The position numbers and the translations under genes were made by a program. Positions 6,704 through 8,232 of a stretch of DNA of 8,232 nucleotides are shown here, in pieces. Each line of letters opens with the position of its first letter. Within the stretch, counting starts at the first letter, position 1. The DNA lies in contig URWC01000078.1 of assembly GCA_900551555.1 (NCBI GenBank), positions 1 to 8,232 of the forward strand, in the 5' to 3' direction. Below the pieces are notes generated by a model. It saw only the letters and a program-made list of their open reading frames with translations, did not search any database and was not told the origin of the DNA. Origin of the DNA: an uncultured Collinsella sp. GTDB lineage: Bacteria; Actinomycetota; Coriobacteriia; Coriobacteriales; Coriobacteriaceae.

Positions 6704-6826
6704 CTAAGTGAGTAGACTTTTTGGAACTTGCCAAGCACGCCATCCATATTGCTTTATAAAGCCGCAGGTAAATGACTTGTTGCAAAACGGTCTGGTCGCG
6801 AAAGTGCCAAAAGTCTACTCACTTAG
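6704..6826. repeat. 123-bp element with ~20-bp inverted ends (repeat copy 1); also a minus-strand terminator
   Basis: The ends are inverted copies. On the left, CTAAGTGAGTAGAC is followed by five T and GG (6704-6724). The right end, read on the minus strand, is CTAAGTGAGTAGACTTTTGG (6826-6807). They differ by one T, and weaker matching runs about ten bases further inward. The centre contains the perfect palindrome GCTTTATAAAGC (6751-6762). Read on the minus strand the folded element is followed directly by TTTTT (6703-6699), so it should terminate the nuclease-like gene, whose stop codon lies in the right end. The left 59 bp recur in the same orientation at 8126-8184. No transposase is visible, so a MITE-like element or a dispersed intergenic repeat are the main options. 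Confidence 0.8.
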
Positions 6827-7942
6827 AACCGCAGCCGTCCACGGTCGAGCCCTTTTGTGTCTAACGGGCATCTTTTCGCCGATTTCTCCCAGTTTTGACC
6901 AGTCAACGAATAGCTCAGACCGGAGTAATGCCTCGGCCCTTTGCTCATCCGGGCTTTTATCACGATATTCAACATCGAGCATCCTGCATACGGCCTTAAC
7001 GATCGCGCGGAATCTATCCTCATCGGATATCTGTCTGTGTGTCAGGAGAAGTACATCGTAGCCCATGGCTTGAAGGGCTGTCATGCGGTCAGCGTCACGC
7101 AAGCCATCCCCTGCGCGTCCGTGCGAGGCCTTTCCCTGACATTCAATGGCCACCTGTCGCCTGCCGTCCGGCGAAGACAAAAGTAGATCGATATACACAC
7201 GGGACTTTCCCACAATCGCTCGAGCACTTGTGCTTAACGTCACTTCGACATTGAGCTCTATACCGCAAAACCCTTCGCCTCCCAAGGCTCGCGGCAGTCC
7301 AAGCAACAAATACGCCTCGACCTCAAAAGGCGACGCGGCACCCAATGGAACGAGTTGTGATACCGCCATAAATCTATTGCCGTAACGCATCCCGCAAACA
7401 TCTGAACAAAAACGGTCAAGGTCTCCGCCCAAAACCAAAGCGTCTCGACGCCATAAATTTGAGGCAGTGCCGTCCTCGGACGGGCAGCGCACCCAACCGA
7501 ACGTTGTCGAAATCGCACCTGAATCAATTGCACGCCTAAGCTCCGCCTCAAGTGCCGCCGGCAGAGCGCACACCGCAAACAAGCCACACATCTCCGCCAA
7601 TACCAAAAGAAGCTGAAGATCCGTCAGATGCCGCGACATGATGAATGCCGTCAGCAGAGGAGACGTAACCAAAAACCCATGCTCCGTTTCCAGCACGGAT
7701 TCCCTGGGGAGCTCACCAAGAAACAGCCGCTGCCTAATGCTGGCAGGACAAGTCCGTTTGTTTCTCGTCCGAACCAATGTATACAACGGAAAGCCGAACA
7801 CAACCGCAGCCGTCGGGTTACGGGCGAGGTCATATCGCTGCCGGTCTTCTTCCGGCCGTGGAAGCGGCGGACATAGAGCGCGGACCTGAGGGGGCAAACG
7901 CCAATACCTAAAAGCCGATATGTCACAAAGTAGATCCTTCAT
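6815..7942 (-). CDS. AbiEi-like / DUF559-type nuclease-like protein, unknown role
   Basis: This 375-residue soluble protein resembles coriobacterial proteins that join an AbiEi-antitoxin-like region to a Vsr/DUF559 endonuclease-like domain. The N-terminal half has a PLYTLV..R..R segment, then LGELPRES, and GFLVTSPLLTAF near residues 89-100, which recalls the 'VTSP.RT' pattern of AbiEi-type proteins; I see no clear N-terminal helix-turn-helix. A SPFEVEAYLLLGLPRALGG linker lies near 204-222. The nuclease-like core is VYIDLLL (D252), VAIECQGKASH (E267, Q269, H274), RDADRMTALQAMGYDVLLLTHRQI. This fits D...E-x-(D/Q)-G..H...D..R...L...G in DUF559/Vsr folds, with CQG in place of the commoner DG. I chose the ATG at 7942; an in-frame GTG at 7948 is possible, and neither has a good Shine-Dalgarno. 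The final codons and TAG lie inside the adjoining repeat. Possible roles are DNA repair, defence or an orphan antitoxin-like regulator. Confidence 0.75.
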   Translation of the reverse strand: MKDLLCDISAFRYWRLPPQVRALCPPLPRPEEDRQRYDLARNPTAAVVFGFPLYTLVRTRNKRTCPASIRQRLFLGELPRESVLETEHGFLVTSPLLTAFIMSRHLTDLQLLLVLAEMCGLFAVCALPAALEAELRRAIDSGAISTTFGWVRCPSEDGTASNLWRRDALVLGGDLDRFCSDVCGMRYGNRFMAVSQLVPLGAASPFEVEAYLLLGLPRALGGEGFCGIELNVEVTLSTSARAIVGKSRVYIDLLLSSPDGRRQVAIECQGKASHGRAGDGLRDADRMTALQAMGYDVLLLTHRQISDEDRFRAIVKAVCRMLDVEYRDKSPDEQRAEALLRSELFVDWSKLGEIGEKMPVRHKRARPWTAAVLSE

Positions 7943-7983
7943 ACGCACAGGAAACCACGAATTTCAACCCAGTCAGTCACACA

Positions 7984-8001
7984 TTGGCGCGAACGCGCCA
8001 A
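7984..8001. repeat. Perfect 8-bp hairpin upstream of the nuclease-like gene
   Basis: TTGGCGCG (7984-7991) and CGCGCCAA (7994-8001) are exact reverse complements with a 2-nt loop (AA on the plus strand, TT on the minus). It lies about 42 nt before the nuclease-like start. No T-run follows it on either strand, so it is not a terminator. As an 18-bp palindrome it could be a protein-binding site or a leader hairpin. Confidence 0.65.
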
Positions 8002-8025
8002 AAATGGTGCCGAACGGACTGCCAA

Positions 8026-8091
8026 GTTTTCAACAGCCCTCCCAAACTGGCCAAAAGCTTGCCGAGAGCCGGACGAAGTCCTGTTGAAAAC
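8026..8091. repeat. Perfect 11-bp inverted repeat with 44-bp spacer
   Basis: GTTTTCAACAG (8026-8036) and CTGTTGAAAAC (8081-8091) are exact reverse complements. The spacer can fold further, with GGAC/GTCC near 8071-8080 and CTGGC/GCCGG. On the plus strand the right arm is followed by CCCCA and seven T, so it could be a weak terminator for a plus-strand transcript; on the minus strand it sits in the leader region of the nuclease-like gene. No gene or convincing promoter lies in 7943-8125 otherwise. Confidence 0.65.
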
Positions 8092-8125
8092 CCCATTTTT
8101 TTCTCATGCAGAAGCTTTGCGCGAC

Positions 8126-8184
8126 AAGTGAGTAGACTTTTTTGAACATCCCGAGCAGCCCGGTCATCCTGCTTTTCAAAACCG
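8126..8184 (+). repeat. Repeat copy 2, left part, running toward the window edge
   Basis: These 59 bp align without gaps to 6706-6764 with about 45 of 59 identical bases. The match includes an unbroken first 17 (AAGTGAGTAGACTTTTT), then GAAC, AGCA, CAT, TGCTTT, AAA and CCG. After 8184 similarity becomes too weak to trust. The matching inverted end, if present, would be expected near or beyond 8227, so the window may cut it. The two copies have the same orientation and bracket the nuclease-like gene. The last bases before the edge include the palindrome GAGCGCTC. Confidence 0.72.
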
Positions 8185-8232
8185 ACGCTCCTATAAGTTG
8201 TCAAGAGGCAGTTTGCGGGAGCGCTCTCTCCA

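Noticed and set aside
5901..6785. 294-codon open frame on the minus strand
   Set aside because: It covers the rubrerythrin gene, promoter, terminator and part of the repeat in reverse. Strong codon bias of the true gene keeps the opposite strand open.
6704..8184. CRISPR-like array from the recurring AAGTGAGTAGAC motif
   Set aside because: There are only three occurrences (two in one inverted element), at uneven spacing, with no regular spacers and no cas genes.
7977..8204. 75-codon open frame on the minus strand upstream of the nuclease-like gene
   Set aside because: It reads through both inverted repeats and into repeat copy 2, has no good ribosome binding site and no family resemblance. 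I treat it as non-coding structured DNA.

Overview
The window looks like chromosomal DNA of a gut Coriobacteriia member, most likely Collinsella or a close relative. This is inferred from protein style (GC-rich coding, a rubredoxin-first rubrerythrin, and a DUF559-like protein of a kind I associate with Coriobacteria), not from a marker gene. I see no rRNA, tRNA, CRISPR array, transposase or phage gene. Seven of the eight genes lie on the minus strand; only the rubrerythrin is on the plus strand.

Positions 1-3023 (minus strand) hold DNA/nucleic-acid and housekeeping genes of poorly known role. In transcription order these are a small stand-alone HIRAN-domain protein, a 59-residue charge-polarised protein, a compact metallophosphoesterase, a strong intrinsic terminator next to a perfect 12-bp inverted repeat, and a long coiled-coil DUF2130 protein that runs off the left edge.

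Positions 3146-5790 (minus strand) form a fermentative two-gene operon: an iron-dependent alcohol dehydrogenase followed by a class-3-type aldehyde dehydrogenase. The second gene's Shine-Dalgarno overlaps the first gene's stop codon. Just upstream of the first gene is an 18-bp near-palindrome with the 7-4-7 geometry of a Rex (NADH/NAD+ sensor) operator, which suits alcohol/aldehyde redox genes.

Positions 5900-6637 (plus strand) hold a self-contained, apparently highly expressed 'reverse' rubrerythrin. It has a good promoter, a structured leader, a strong ribosome binding site and a clean terminator, and it should reduce peroxide in this anaerobe.

Positions 6704-8232 are the accessory-looking part and the least ordinary. 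A 375-residue protein on the minus strand has an AbiEi-like N-terminal half and a Vsr/DUF559-type nuclease-like C-terminal half. It lies between two same-orientation copies of a repeat (about 76% identical over 59 bp). The first copy is a 123-bp element with about 20-bp inverted ends. The stop codon and last codons of the nuclease-like gene lie inside one of those ends, and the folded element followed by U5 should also terminate that gene. The gene's upstream region contains two further inverted repeats. Whether this is a mobile unit, a defence cassette or a genomic repeat family cannot be decided from one window.
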